DNA of 64,000 nt from Staphylococcus debuckii (GCF_003718735.1 NZ_CP033460.1:1178001-1242000), one strand, 5' to 3'. Shown: positions 36,492 through 43,755, counted from the first letter of the stretch. The notes: generated from the sequence alone by a model not told the origin. Numbers and translations are program-made.

Positions 36492-37349
36492 TCACTCCTT
36501 TCGCGTGTGTCTTAAATAAATACTTTTAAATGTCTTGATAATTTCTTTATCTTCAATAGGCGGCGTACATTGCTTTGCCCAACCATAAGCCAAACCATAT
36601 ACAAGGCTAGGATCTACATATCTACGCAATAAATAACCGATAATTTGTGTTAATACTGTGTTTCGTTCACCAGCACCTACCCCCATAGCGACACTTTGCC
36701 AATGTTCTGCACTATGCTTTTTATGATATGAAACAGTAATAGGCGTATCCTCTTGTTTAAACTCGTTGGCCCAACCTTCTATAGTAGAGCAATCCAATAT
36801 TGGAGCATCATTGTATCTATATACAAACGCGCAGCTTTTATCTTTTATAACGGGTAATGCCATTGCCCGGCTAGGTTGATATGAGCCCTCATCTACTTTA
36901 TGACCAATTTTAGAAGCTAATACCTTTGTGTATTTACGATAATCTTCCCCGTTAATACGTTCATTTAAAGGGATAAATAAGCGTAATCTAGGGGCTTCTG
37001 TGTGGTGGCTATAACTTGTATGCCAAAAGTAAGCAAATGCTCCTAAATGTGCTTTAAACGCTTCATTCAACGCCTTTAAATCAGAAATATCATCATAATC
37101 TAATACCAATACATTTCGATAAATCACATTATTATCTGCACGATATTTTTTACCTTTACCACTATCCGCAAGGTCGCCATAAACGGCTACCCCGCGACTA
37201 TATTTATTGATGTTAATTTGTGGTATAGCTAGTCTATTAACAAGCTCATTCCATTTAGGTTGTGAGAACTGTTTAAATGAACCAGCGTCTAAACTGTCAT
37301 ACCAAACAATGCTTACTTGAACATCATATTCCAAATTAATTTTATTCAT
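36492..37349 (-). CDS. pri: SaPI-type primase
   Basis: 285 aa. The core contains NVLVLDYDDISDLKALNEAF and FWHTSYSHHTEAPRLRLFIPLN, the metal and nucleotide sites of the archaeo-eukaryotic primase-like fold used by phage and island replication proteins. The C-terminal PriCT-like helical part has GAGERNTVLTQIIGYLLRRYVDPSLVYGLAYGWA. AGAGGTG precedes the ATG. pri and rep are adjacent in SaPIs as here. Confidence 0.85.
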   Translation of the reverse strand: MNKINLEYDVQVSIVWYDSLDAGSFKQFSQPKWNELVNRLAIPQININKYSRGVAVYGDLADSGKGKKYRADNNVIYRNVLVLDYDDISDLKALNEAFKAHLGAFAYFWHTSYSHHTEAPRLRLFIPLNERINGEDYRKYTKVLASKIGHKVDEGSYQPSRAMALPVIKDKSCAFVYRYNDAPILDCSTIEGWANEFKQEDTPITVSYHKKHSAEHWQSVAMGVGAGERNTVLTQIIGYLLRRYVDPSLVYGLAYGWAKQCTPPIEDKEIIKTFKSIYLRHTRKE

Positions 37350-37435
37350 TTTGTCACCTCTGAGGAATATCAGAGTGGAATATGCTATAATAAAAATAGA
37401 TTCACTATCCCACTCTGGTGTGTTTTTTATAGTCC

Positions 37436-37735
37436 TTACGCGTCTCTTTCGGTTTGCTCGCCATTAAGAGACGCTTTTTCTATTTCATGGATTTTTTCCA
37501 TAATCTCATTGAATTCTTTCATATACATAATCATTAAATCAATAAGTTGCGTATTTTGGATCCGGCACTCATGATATTTTAAACCGTGCATTTTAATTTC
37601 TTCACGACTTAATTTATGGTTTGGCCCATGCGTGAAATATTTTTCATCAAACCAAACAACAGAGGTTACTACATCGTTAATTTTTTCTTTCACTATATCT
37701 AAATCACAAAATAAATCTCTTAATTCCCAATTCAT
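37436..37735 (-). CDS. DUF1474 family protein
   Basis: 99 aa beginning MNWELRDLFCDLDIVKEKINDV, the DUF1474 signature found almost only in staphylococcal islands, with IQNTQLIDLMIMYMKEFNEIMEKIHEIEKAS near the end. Helical, cytosolic, role unknown. AAAGGAG precedes the ATG. Placed between regulators and primase as in SaPIs. Confidence 0.85.
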   Translation of the reverse strand: MNWELRDLFCDLDIVKEKINDVVTSVVWFDEKYFTHGPNHKLSREEIKMHGLKYHECRIQNTQLIDLMIMYMKEFNEIMEKIHEIEKASLNGEQTERDA

Positions 37736-37829
37736 TATTAATCGTCTCCTTTATGAAATTTAATAATATTATTATTTTCTTCTAAACGGATATTCTCACC
37801 GTACAAGGCACATACATTTTTTAGTTTTT

Positions 37830-38189
37830 TTATTTTTCCTCCAATCCTTCAACAAAGCCCGTCATCTCTTCAATAGCTATCTTTAATTCTTCAATATCGT
37901 CTTCAGTTAAGAATTTACTAATATTTGAATCCATATAATTGAGCGGGAAATTAATAAATATTTCGATCGAATCGATAAGGTTTATATATTCTCTATAATC
38001 ACCAAGAATGTTTACAATCTCGTCATCACTTAAATTTGGGTATTCTTTCTTTATAATTGAAAACTCTCTGTCATGACGTTCTTGTAATAATTCCACCATT
38101 TTTTTAGTAAACAAAGAATTTTTTAAACTTCTGTCAATACTCACAATATTTTTTACATTTTCATAATCTTTACTATTTAATTTTTCCAT
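37830..38189 (-). CDS. Hypothetical island protein, 119 aa
   Basis: Acidic, helical protein (LQERHDREFSIIKKEYPNLSDDEIVNIL; EDDIEELKIAIEEMTGFVEGLEEK). Unrecognised. Starts 2 bases after the preceding stop; the only site is AGGTAATT-like. Probably translated as part of the leftward early operon. Confidence 0.55.
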   Translation of the reverse strand: MEKLNSKDYENVKNIVSIDRSLKNSLFTKKMVELLQERHDREFSIIKKEYPNLSDDEIVNILGDYREYINLIDSIEIFINFPLNYMDSNISKFLTEDDIEELKIAIEEMTGFVEGLEEK

Positions 38190-38191
38190 TC

Positions 38192-38395
38192 TTAATTACC
38201 TACCTTTTTCTTATTTTTAAGTTCTAAAATTCTGCTAATATCCATCTCCAGACATGCGATACAAATATCTTCGCTGACTTCTGGGAAATGCTTTTTAAAT
38301 ACATCGGGTGCTATGTTGAGTAAAAGATTGTGTTGTGTATCTTTTATGTTGTACCAACCGACAATCGACTTCGTAATAATTACTTGTTGTTTCAT
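38192..38395 (-). CDS. Small island protein, 67 aa
   Basis: Reads ITKSIVGWYNIKDTQHNLLLNIAPDVFKKHFPEVSEDICIACLEMDISRILELKNKKK. Mixed alpha/beta, no motif recognised. It lies between the DUF771-like gene and the 119-aa gene in a tight leftward series. Confidence 0.5.
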   Translation of the reverse strand: MKQQVIITKSIVGWYNIKDTQHNLLLNIAPDVFKKHFPEVSEDICIACLEMDISRILELKNKKKVGN

Positions 38396-38411
38396 GTCTG
38401 TTACCTGCTTT

Positions 38412-38657
38412 CTAAAATATTTGATTATGATTTTCTTCGATATATTGCTTCATATACTTTGCGACAAAAGACCAATGGTCATTTTTATGTGCTGGTGCAT
38501 GTGTGAACTCAGCAATTTTTGATTGGTGTTTGGGGTTCAGCAGCAGCTTTTTCAACAATGTATTTCTGCTTTTATTCGTGTGTGCCATTAGATCGTACAT
38601 CGTCCACAGTGTCTTATATTCTAATAATGTTGTTGTGAAATCTTTTTCTTGTAGCAT
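38412..38657 (-). CDS. DUF771-like (excisionase-type) protein, 81 aa
   Basis: Start at ATG 38657, directly after AAGGAGGTGA; the longer frame has no support. LWTMYDLMAHTNKSRNTLLKKLLLNPKHQSKI and the ending HWSFVAKYMKQYIEENHNQIF fit DUF771/helix-turn-helix proteins of staphylococcal phages, small DNA-binding proteins in the place where SaPIs carry xis. A role in excision is inferred from position. Confidence 0.6.
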   Translation of the reverse strand: MLQEKDFTTTLLEYKTLWTMYDLMAHTNKSRNTLLKKLLLNPKHQSKIAEFTHAPAHKNDHWSFVAKYMKQYIEENHNQIF

Positions 38658-38670
38658 ATTTTTCACCTCC

Positions 38671-39312
38671 TTATGCCATTTTCTGATTATTAACGTATTT
38701 ACTATAAATATGTTTGCTGACTGACAAAGGAAGATTATATTTATCAACAAATACCATAAATTCTACCGTGTCATTTAATACTTGTTGTCTTAACGCCAGC
38801 ATGTCTCTTGTCATATCTTCCTTTTGAATCATCTTAGGAAAGCCGAACACATTTGATACTGCTTTGTTACTAATTGTTTGAGCTTTGCAATAATCTTTTT
38901 TAGAAATAGCTTCAATACCATTTTTCAAATTATCCATTGCTTCTTTTTGCTTTTCTTTGTCTAGCATGCGAAAGGCTTCATATCCTTTAAGTCCTGTGGC
39001 TTGTCGTAATTCTTTAATAACCTGCTTAACCCATTTCTTAAATTCTTGAGCTTCGGCACGTCTACTATTCCAAATAGCTTCGTAAATACCATATTCAGAA
39101 ATGATACTCGCTTTCTGTGTCTTTCTTGCAAATTTACTATTAGAGGTGCTATCCACAATGTGAGTAGTCACATCTTCTTTATCTATCATTCTTAGCATAT
39201 GTGGGGTCAAGCTATACCCTAATACCTTCGCTACATCTCCTGCTACTGCCCAATACTCACCGTCTTTTTCAATAAAGCGGATTTCTTTGTTATTGAATAG
39301 TTGTTTAATCAT
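38671..39312 (-). CDS. Bro-N domain phage antirepressor-like protein
   Basis: 213 aa. An N-terminal Bro-N domain (about 3-100: IRFIEKDGEYWAVAGDVAKVLGY, ISEYGIYEAIWNSRRAEAQEFKKWVKQVIKELR) and a C-terminal helical domain (DMTRDMLALRQQVLNDTVEFMVFVDKY). Such antirepressors interfere with phage repressors. First large gene after the Cro-like regulator; AAGGAGG before the ATG. Confidence 0.8.
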   Translation of the reverse strand: MIKQLFNNKEIRFIEKDGEYWAVAGDVAKVLGYSLTPHMLRMIDKEDVTTHIVDSTSNSKFARKTQKASIISEYGIYEAIWNSRRAEAQEFKKWVKQVIKELRQATGLKGYEAFRMLDKEKQKEAMDNLKNGIEAISKKDYCKAQTISNKAVSNVFGFPKMIQKEDMTRDMLALRQQVLNDTVEFMVFVDKYNLPLSVSKHIYSKYVNNQKMA

Positions 39313-39343
39313 TGATTATGCCTCCTTTTAACGATATACAATT

Positions 39344-39559
39344 TTATAAGTCTCTATTTACGTCATCAATACTTAAAAAAATAGGTATGACATTATTAAT
39401 TTTTAACAACACCCTTCCACTCGGAAATGCTTTTCCGTTTTCAATATCCGAAAGGTAACTTCTAGAAATACCTATTTTTCTCGCAACTTCTTCTTGTGTC
39501 ATTTTCAATTCTTTTCTCTTCTTTTTCACTAGGTTACTATAATGTATCTCCTTAATCAT
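39344..39559 (-). CDS. Cro-like HTH regulator (Str-type)
   Basis: 71 aa HTH_3/XRE domain: LVKKKRKELKMTQEEVARKIGISRSYLSDIENGKAFPS. Divergent from the larger repressor gene, as str and stl in SaPIs. The recognition helix is nearly identical to that of the divergent repressor (SRSYLSDIENG in both). AAGGAGGTG before the ATG. Confidence 0.8.
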   Translation of the reverse strand: MIKEIHYSNLVKKKRKELKMTQEEVARKIGISRSYLSDIENGKAFPSGRVLLKINNVIPIFLSIDDVNRDL

Positions 39560-39694
39560 TTAATCACCTCCTTAAACGTCTCTTTCAACGTCTAAATACA
39601 TTATAAACACTCCTACAAACAATGTCAACACAAAATGTCTTTATTAACGTCATACCATTTGGTAATATTATTTATATAGTAAGGAGGTTAACTA
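39560..39694. promoter_or_regulatory. Divergent control region between cro-like and stl-like genes
   Basis: Short repeats of AACGTC/AATGTC occur at about 39588, 39600, 39627, 39639 and 39650, overlapping the presumed divergent promoters. They are likely operator half-sites for the two XRE regulators. TATATAG before AAGGAGG at 39680 is a possible -10 for the rightward gene. Confidence 0.5.
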
Positions 39695-40216
39695 ATGTCT
39701 GTTGGTAAAACAATTAAAGAAATTAGAAAGCAACGCAACTTAACTCAAAAACAATTGGCTGATCAAATCGAAATATCACGTTCTTATTTAAGTGATATTG
39801 AAAACGGAAATAAAAATCCAAGTATAAAAACAACCCAGCGACTTGCAGAAAAACTAGGTGTAACTGTTGCATATTTAACAAGTGGTAAAAAAATGTATGC
39901 AGATTTAACAGATGAAGAAAAAACGCAACAATTTATCAAATTAAATAAAATGCTTAGACATGAGTACACTAGTAAAGAAGAGAAATTGAAAAATGAATTA
40001 TTAGAATTACTTGAAAGAAAATTATCGTTCAATGAAATACACTATCTCAACAACGCGCTTATTTTTTTAAAAGAAGATGAAAGAGACAATATTTTATTTA
40101 TGTCTGTTCTGATCCAGCAGTTATACAATTACAAAGGTTCAAAAAATAAAGCTGTGTATGATGATATGATAAGCGAATTTTCGGAATTTCTTTATAAGTA
40201 TTTCAACATTAAGTAG
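39695..40216 (+). CDS. CI/Stl-like XRE master repressor
   Basis: 173 aa. The N-terminal HTH (KTIKEIRKQRNLTQKQLADQIEISRSYLSDIENGNKNPS) is followed by a helical C-terminal region (LRHEYTSKEEKLKNELLELLERK) without the Ser-Lys LexA-type autoprotease. SaPI Stl proteins likewise lack autocleavage and are lifted by helper phage proteins, so induction here probably needs a phage anti-repressor instead of RecA. Eight bases upstream of int in the same direction. Confidence 0.8.
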   Translation: MSVGKTIKEIRKQRNLTQKQLADQIEISRSYLSDIENGNKNPSIKTTQRLAEKLGVTVAYLTSGKKMYADLTDEEKTQQFIKLNKMLRHEYTSKEEKLKNELLELLERKLSFNEIHYLNNALIFLKEDERDNILFMSVLIQQLYNYKGSKNKAVYDDMISEFSEFLYKYFNIK

Positions 40217-40224
40217 GTGATTAA

Positions 40225-41280
40225 ATGGCTTCATTCGAAAAACAAAAGAATGGTAAAACATGGCGCTACATCATTTCATACAAAGATGATGACGGTAAAT
40301 ATAAGAAATATCAAAAAGGCGGTTTCCGTACTAAACAAGAAGCAAAGGTACATGCTACAGAAATGGAGTATAACTTAAAAAGAGGGTACAATATCGATAA
40401 TAATGTGGTGTTTGTGGAATACTTTAAGCAGTGGTATGAAGTTAATAAGAAACCGCATGTTTCAGTGAGTACATTGAACCGTTATGAGTCGGCATATAAG
40501 CATTTGAAAGACTTCTTTAAGAATACATACATTAGAGAGGTTAAGCCTACGGATTATCAAGAGTTTTTAAATGAGTATGCGAAAACTCACAATAAAGAAA
40601 CTGCACGTAAATTAAACAGTTATGTGAGAAATTGTTTTGAGCAGGCTATACATGAAGGCTTAATATTGCGTAATCCTACTTTTAAGGCCAGTATAACGGG
40701 TTCTGTGCCTAGTAAAAGTGAAGAGCTAAAGTTTATCAGTCACAAAGAATATATACGCTTAAAACATCATTTAGAAAGCAAAGAAAGCACCTCATCACTG
40801 GTGTTGTTAGTTGCACTTGTGACAGGTGCTAGGTTTTCAGAAATTGTAAATATGAAGAGAGAAGATTTCTATGTAGGTGATAATAAAATACACTTGCCCG
40901 GTACGAAAACAAAAACATCAGATCGTACTATTACGATAGATACAAATACACTGAATAAAGTACGCAACTTCATTAAAGGTAATCCAACTAATATAAATGG
41001 TTATGTATTTACTATCAATGGTTCGATTATTTCTAATGCAGCAGTAAATAAAGCGTTGAAATCTGCATGTAAGAAGTTAGGTATAAAGAACATTACTATT
41101 CACGCCTTACGCCACACACACGCCTCTGTTTTAATACACAATGGTTATAGTATACATTATATCTCTAAACGCTTAGGACATGCCTCTGTGCTTGTCACAC
41201 AATCCGTATATCTGCACTTATTAGAAGAAACTTATGAGCGTGAAGATAATAGCTTTATCCAGTTCATGAATAATCTTTAA
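40225..41280 (+). CDS. int: Tyrosine recombinase (island integrase)
   Basis: 351 aa. N-terminal arm-binding AP2-like domain (GKTWRYIISYKDDDGKYKKYQKGGFRTKQEAKVHATEME), core-binding SAM-like domain (about 65-165), and catalytic domain. Catalytic residues: Arg in VTGARFSEI (~203), HALRHTH (His-x-x-Arg, ~293-296), LGHAS (~317) and Tyr in SVYLHL (~328). It inserts the island at the tRNA-Arg 3' end; it lies 167 bases from the right core. Confidence 0.95.
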   Translation: MASFEKQKNGKTWRYIISYKDDDGKYKKYQKGGFRTKQEAKVHATEMEYNLKRGYNIDNNVVFVEYFKQWYEVNKKPHVSVSTLNRYESAYKHLKDFFKNTYIREVKPTDYQEFLNEYAKTHNKETARKLNSYVRNCFEQAIHEGLILRNPTFKASITGSVPSKSEELKFISHKEYIRLKHHLESKESTSSLVLLVALVTGARFSEIVNMKREDFYVGDNKIHLPGTKTKTSDRTITIDTNTLNKVRNFIKGNPTNINGYVFTINGSIISNAAVNKALKSACKKLGIKNITIHALRHTHASVLIHNGYSIHYISKRLGHASVLVTQSVYLHLLEETYEREDNSFIQFMNNL

Positions 41281-41315
41281 GGAAAATATTTTCTCTATCA
41301 ATATATGCTGCATTT

Positions 41316-41345
41316 TAACATCACTATTGAGTGGTGTTTTCTTTA
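41316..41345 (+). terminator. Terminator after int
   Basis: ACATCACT-attg-AGTGGTGT followed by TTTCTTT. Confidence 0.7.
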
Positions 41346-41378
41346 TATCAATATCAATAGAAGAAGACATTTCGAATC

Positions 41379-41403
41379 CATTTTCCCTAAAATTTCCCTA
41401 AAA
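41379..41403. repeat. Putative right arm-type integrase sites
   Basis: CATTTTCCCTA and TTTCCCTA, 11 bases apart, same spacing and orientation as 24576-24600. They lie 44 bases from the right core. Confidence 0.5.
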
Positions 41404-41441
41404 AAATTAAAAAGCCCATAACCGCGAGGGTTAAAGGCTTT
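41400..41441 (-). terminator. Island-supplied terminator behind tRNA-Arg
   Basis: Minus strand: AAAGCC…AACC-ctcgc-GGTT…GGGCTTT followed by TTAATTTTTT. It starts 7 bases after the tRNA 3' end and lies within the island. Confidence 0.75.
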
Positions 41442-41446
41442 AATCA

Positions 41447-41459
41447 ACGTCCTGGGAGG
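41447..41459. repeat. Right attachment core within tRNA-Arg
   Basis: ACGTCCTGGGAGG, identical to 24463-24475. It covers the last 12 bases of the tRNA gene plus one flanking base, so insertion restores the tRNA. Confidence 0.8.
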
Positions 41460-41521
41460 GATTCGAACCCCCGACCGATGGCTTAGAAGGCCATTGCTCT
41501 ATCCAGCTGAGCTACCAGGAC
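41448..41521 (-). tRNA. tRNA-Arg (anticodon TCT)
   Basis: 74 nt. Acceptor arms GTCCTGG / CCAGGAC, D-arm GCTC…GAGC, anticodon loop CTTCTAA with TCT (reads AGA/AGG), T-arm GGGGGTTCGAATCCC, discriminator G; CCA not encoded. It is the integration target of the island. Confidence 0.97.
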
Positions 41522-41541
41522 ACTTTTTTAACACAAGATTA

Positions 41542-41570
41542 ATTATATCTAATTAAATTATAGAAATCAA
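41542..41570 (-). promoter_or_regulatory. Promoter of tRNA-Arg
   Basis: Minus strand TTGATT, 17 bases, TATAAT; the -10 lies ~20 bases before the tRNA 5' end. Confidence 0.75.
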
Positions 41571-41660
41571 TACCGTTCATCATAATTTTCGATATGATTT
41601 TTCACTTTAATAGCTGAATTGCACATAATAATTATAAATAATAAGCTTTTTTGCCAAACA

Positions 41661-41684
41661 GACACTTAGGCATGCCTAAGTGTC
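41661..41684. repeat. Perfect 24-bp palindrome upstream of psm-beta
   Basis: GACACTTAGGCA and its exact complement. It has no T-run, so it looks more like a binding site or dispersed element than a terminator. In the rest of 41571-41859 there is an imperfect TGATA…TATCA inverted repeat at 41715-41741. I could not find a clear AgrA direct-repeat site, although psm genes are AgrA targets in other staphylococci. Confidence 0.5.
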
Positions 41685-41859
41685 GTAAAATAAAATATAT
41701 TGTACAGTAATGAATGATACTCAATGAGTTGAGAATTATCATCCAATTTTTCTATAGAGCATAGTATAGTGAAATTAACAAAGGTCAACGAATTACATAA
41801 GTGGTGTAAACACAATTACCGTTAGTACCTTTTAAATAAAATAATAGGGGTGAAATTTT

Positions 41860-41994
41860 ATGGAAGGCTTATTTAACGCAATTAAAGGGACAGTTGAATC
41901 TGCAATTAATCACGATGGTGGACAATTAGCTGTTAATATCGTTGATATCGTTCAAAATGGTATCCAAATCGCTTCTAAATTATTTGGTGCTTAA
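41860..41994 (+). CDS. Beta-class phenol-soluble modulin 1
   Basis: 44 aa: an acidic N-terminal MEGLFNAIKGTVESAI and an amphipathic helix (VDIVQNGIQIASKLFGA). Beta-PSMs are secreted surfactant peptides exported without a signal sequence by the Pmt ABC transporter; they aid biofilm structuring. GGGGTG precedes the ATG. First of two adjacent psm-beta genes, in the same chromosomal neighbourhood as in S. aureus. Confidence 0.93.
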   Translation: MEGLFNAIKGTVESAINHDGGQLAVNIVDIVQNGIQIASKLFGA

Positions 41995-42052
41995 TTCGAT
42001 TAGTTCAATTTCATAAATGACTATAAAATATATAGAAAAGAGGAAATAGATT

Positions 42053-42190
42053 ATGCTTACAAAATTAGCTCAAGCTATCGTTAACACAGTAAATGCTGCA
42101 CAAGCTCATGATTCTACAAAATTAGGTACAAGCATCGTAGATATCGTACAAAACGGTGTAGGAATTGTAGGTAAATTATTCGGTTTCTAA
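42053..42190 (+). CDS. Beta-class phenol-soluble modulin 2
   Basis: 45 aa, MLTKLAQAIVNTVNAAQ… with the shared helix SIVDIVQNGVGIVGKLFGF. Paralogue of the first (same IVDIVQNG core and KLFG ending), 58 bases downstream, own AGAGGAA site, common terminator. The N-terminal third is divergent and less acidic. Confidence 0.93.
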   Translation: MLTKLAQAIVNTVNAAQAHDSTKLGTSIVDIVQNGVGIVGKLFGF

Positions 42191-42202
42191 TTTTAAAACA
42201 TA

Positions 42203-42253
42203 CTTAGTAAAGCTATAGAGAAATCCATGACGATGGGTTTCTTTATAGCTTTT
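42203..42253 (+). terminator. Terminator of the psm-beta operon
   Basis: AAAGCTATAGAGAAA pairs with TTTCTTTATAGCTTT around CCATGACGATGG, then a T-run. Confidence 0.9.
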
Positions 42254-42274
42254 TTAGTTAGGGAGAGAAGTAAA

Positions 42275-42480
42275 CTGTCTAGGCGCATAACCGCAGCCTA
42301 TACAGATTCGAGCCAAACTGTCTAGGCGCGATATCACCGCTTATACAGATTCGGGCCGAAGTGTCTAGGCGAGCAACTACAGCCTATACAGATCCGAGCC
42401 GAAGTGTCTAGGCGCGCCACCACAGCCTATACAGATTCAAGCCAAAATGTCTAGGCACGCTCCAGTCGCCTAGATACCTT
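42275..42480. repeat. Tandem 43-bp repeats, TGTCTAGG/CCTATACA arms (family 3)
   Basis: TGTCTAGG begins at 42276, 42319, 42362, 42405 and 42448: five copies exactly 43 bases apart. Unit: 8-base arm, 13-base loop, CCTATACA, then GATTCGAGCC-type spacer. The array ends against the stop of the next gene and is unlike CRISPR (no unique spacers, imperfect units). Confidence 0.88.
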
Positions 42481-42494
42481 GGCAATCTTCCTTT

Positions 42495-43457
42495 TTATTT
42501 CTCAAGTTTTACTGTTCCTGATCCTTGGACTAGCACTACATCATCTTTCTTTAAATCGATGTGCATGGATTTTTTCGCGCTTGAGCTATCACTGCCTATA
42601 ATTTCGATTGCTTTTGATTCTCCTTTTGAGGATTGAACATTGAAATTAGCAGAGTATTTATTGCCAGGTTGTACCGTATAACTGCCGGGCGCTATATCGG
42701 CTCCGACTACCCACACACCTGTATTTAAGTTGGTACGATATTTAATAGGCTCAGGAGTGAATTTAACATGCTTCATATCTTTGACTACTACAGTTTGGCC
42801 GTCTACTAAGTAAGTAGTGATTTTACTGGCAATTGACTCAGATTTCGCACTTAAAGCATTACTGAAAACATAGTTGCCATACTCGTTGTCTACTTCGAGA
42901 ATACCTATATTTTTGTTATTGTGCGTAATAGTATAATGGCCTGGCTCTATATCTTTACCAACCTTATATTTTCCTGAATTTTTAGTAGTAGACTGACCTT
43001 TAGCTGCTTTAGGATTAAAATTGGAAGGCAGCAATCTATATTTGCTTTCATAATCACTTGTGGATTGGGAAGTGGATTTTTTAGGTTTATCATGTTTAAT
43101 AGAAGTCGTGTTATCTTCTTTTGAATGATTATCTACGTGTTGATTATCTTTTTTGCTTTGTGAGGAATCTTTATGCTTATCGTCTGCGAAGAGTGCTTTT
43201 AAAGGATTAGGGATTGAAAGGGAAGACTTATTTTTAAAAAAGCTCGACCATTCTTTTTCGAGCGAATGATTTGAGAAAATACCAAAGAAGCACACAATTC
43301 CTAGTATGAAGGAAATGAGAGCAACAGATAGCCTTAATTTGAATCGTGTTTGCCTGCCGAGTGCACTAAGAGTAAGAAAAGTGAAAATTAAGAAAATGAG
43401 TGAGAAAAGAACCCATAGCAATAGATAAACTAGAGGAGAAAAGAACATGCGCGCCAC
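42495..43457 (-). CDS. Membrane protein with duplicated extracellular module
   Basis: 320 aa. Two N-terminal membrane helices (about 5-33 and 41-64), a long polar S/K/D-rich linker (about 70-150), then two related ~75-residue modules, each with a pattern G-x-Y-x-V/T-G-x-D-I-x-P-G-x-Y-T (KYKVGKDIEPGHYTITHN and VWVVGADIAPGSYTVQPG). Probably an extracytoplasmic, membrane-tethered protein; function unknown. Its 3' end abuts the 43-bp repeat array. Confidence 0.75.
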   Translation of the reverse strand: MARMFFSPLVYLLLWVLFSLIFLIFTFLTLSALGRQTRFKLRLSVALISFILGIVCFFGIFSNHSLEKEWSSFFKNKSSLSIPNPLKALFADDKHKDSSQSKKDNQHVDNHSKEDNTTSIKHDKPKKSTSQSTSDYESKYRLLPSNFNPKAAKGQSTTKNSGKYKVGKDIEPGHYTITHNNKNIGILEVDNEYGNYVFSNALSAKSESIASKITTYLVDGQTVVVKDMKHVKFTPEPIKYRTNLNTGVWVVGADIAPGSYTVQPGNKYSANFNVQSSKGESKAIEIIGSDSSSAKKSMHIDLKKDDVVLVQGSGTVKLEK

Positions 43458-43529
43458 CCCTTATTATTTTATTTTTTTGTTATTAAGTTAAGTATATAAA
43501 ATTAATAAGATTGGAACAACAAAAATTGC

Positions 43530-43565
43530 AAAAATAAAAAAACGGCACGTCATCGCACCGTTTTC
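43530..43565 (-). terminator. Minus-strand terminator
   Basis: AAAACGGTGCG-atga-CGTGCCGTTTT read on the minus strand, followed by TTTATTTTT; ends the 60-aa gene. Confidence 0.8.
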
Positions 43566-43572
43566 CATCTAC

Positions 43573-43755
43573 TTATCTTACTGGAGGTTGTTGGCTCCAA
43601 TATTTAATTTGTTCAAAAGGTTTACCGTCTGAAAGGCGTTGTAAGATAGCTTGTTCTTTTTCGTAGTCGCTTAAAGTACTCATAAATGGTGCAGGTGGCA
43701 TTTCTCCGAATTTCTCATAGTATTCTTTATATAATTTAGGTACACGTTTATTCAT
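43573..43755 (-). CDS. Small hypothetical protein, 60 aa
   Basis: Start at ATG 43755, eight bases after AAAGGAAG. Reads MNKRVPKLYKEYYEKFGEMPPAPF… ending WSQQPPVR. Helical, soluble, Pro-rich ends. It has its own terminator, so it is likely a real monocistronic gene; family unknown. Confidence 0.7.
   Translation of the reverse strand: MNKRVPKLYKEYYEKFGEMPPAPFMSTLSDYEKEQAILQRLSDGKPFEQIKYWSQQPPVR

Larger units (their letters stand above)
24463..41459. mobile_element. SaPI-like phage-inducible chromosomal island in tRNA-Arg
   Basis: About 17.0 kb bounded by a 13-bp repeat, ACGTCCTGGGAGG; the right copy is the 3' end of tRNA-Arg. The content follows the satellite plan: integrase and Stl-like repressor in one direction; Cro-like regulator, antirepressor, DUF1474, primase, Rep, iterated origin, small island genes and terminase small subunit in the other. 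There are no capsid, tail, large terminase or lysis genes, so it must rely on a helper phage for packaging. cpmAB-like capsid-size genes were not recognised. This is an inference from gene content; excision was not tested. Confidence 0.9.

Noticed and set aside
42275..42480. CRISPR array
   Set aside because: Spacers are near-identical to one another and the repeated part is an imperfect inverted repeat of 8-base arms; no cas genes.
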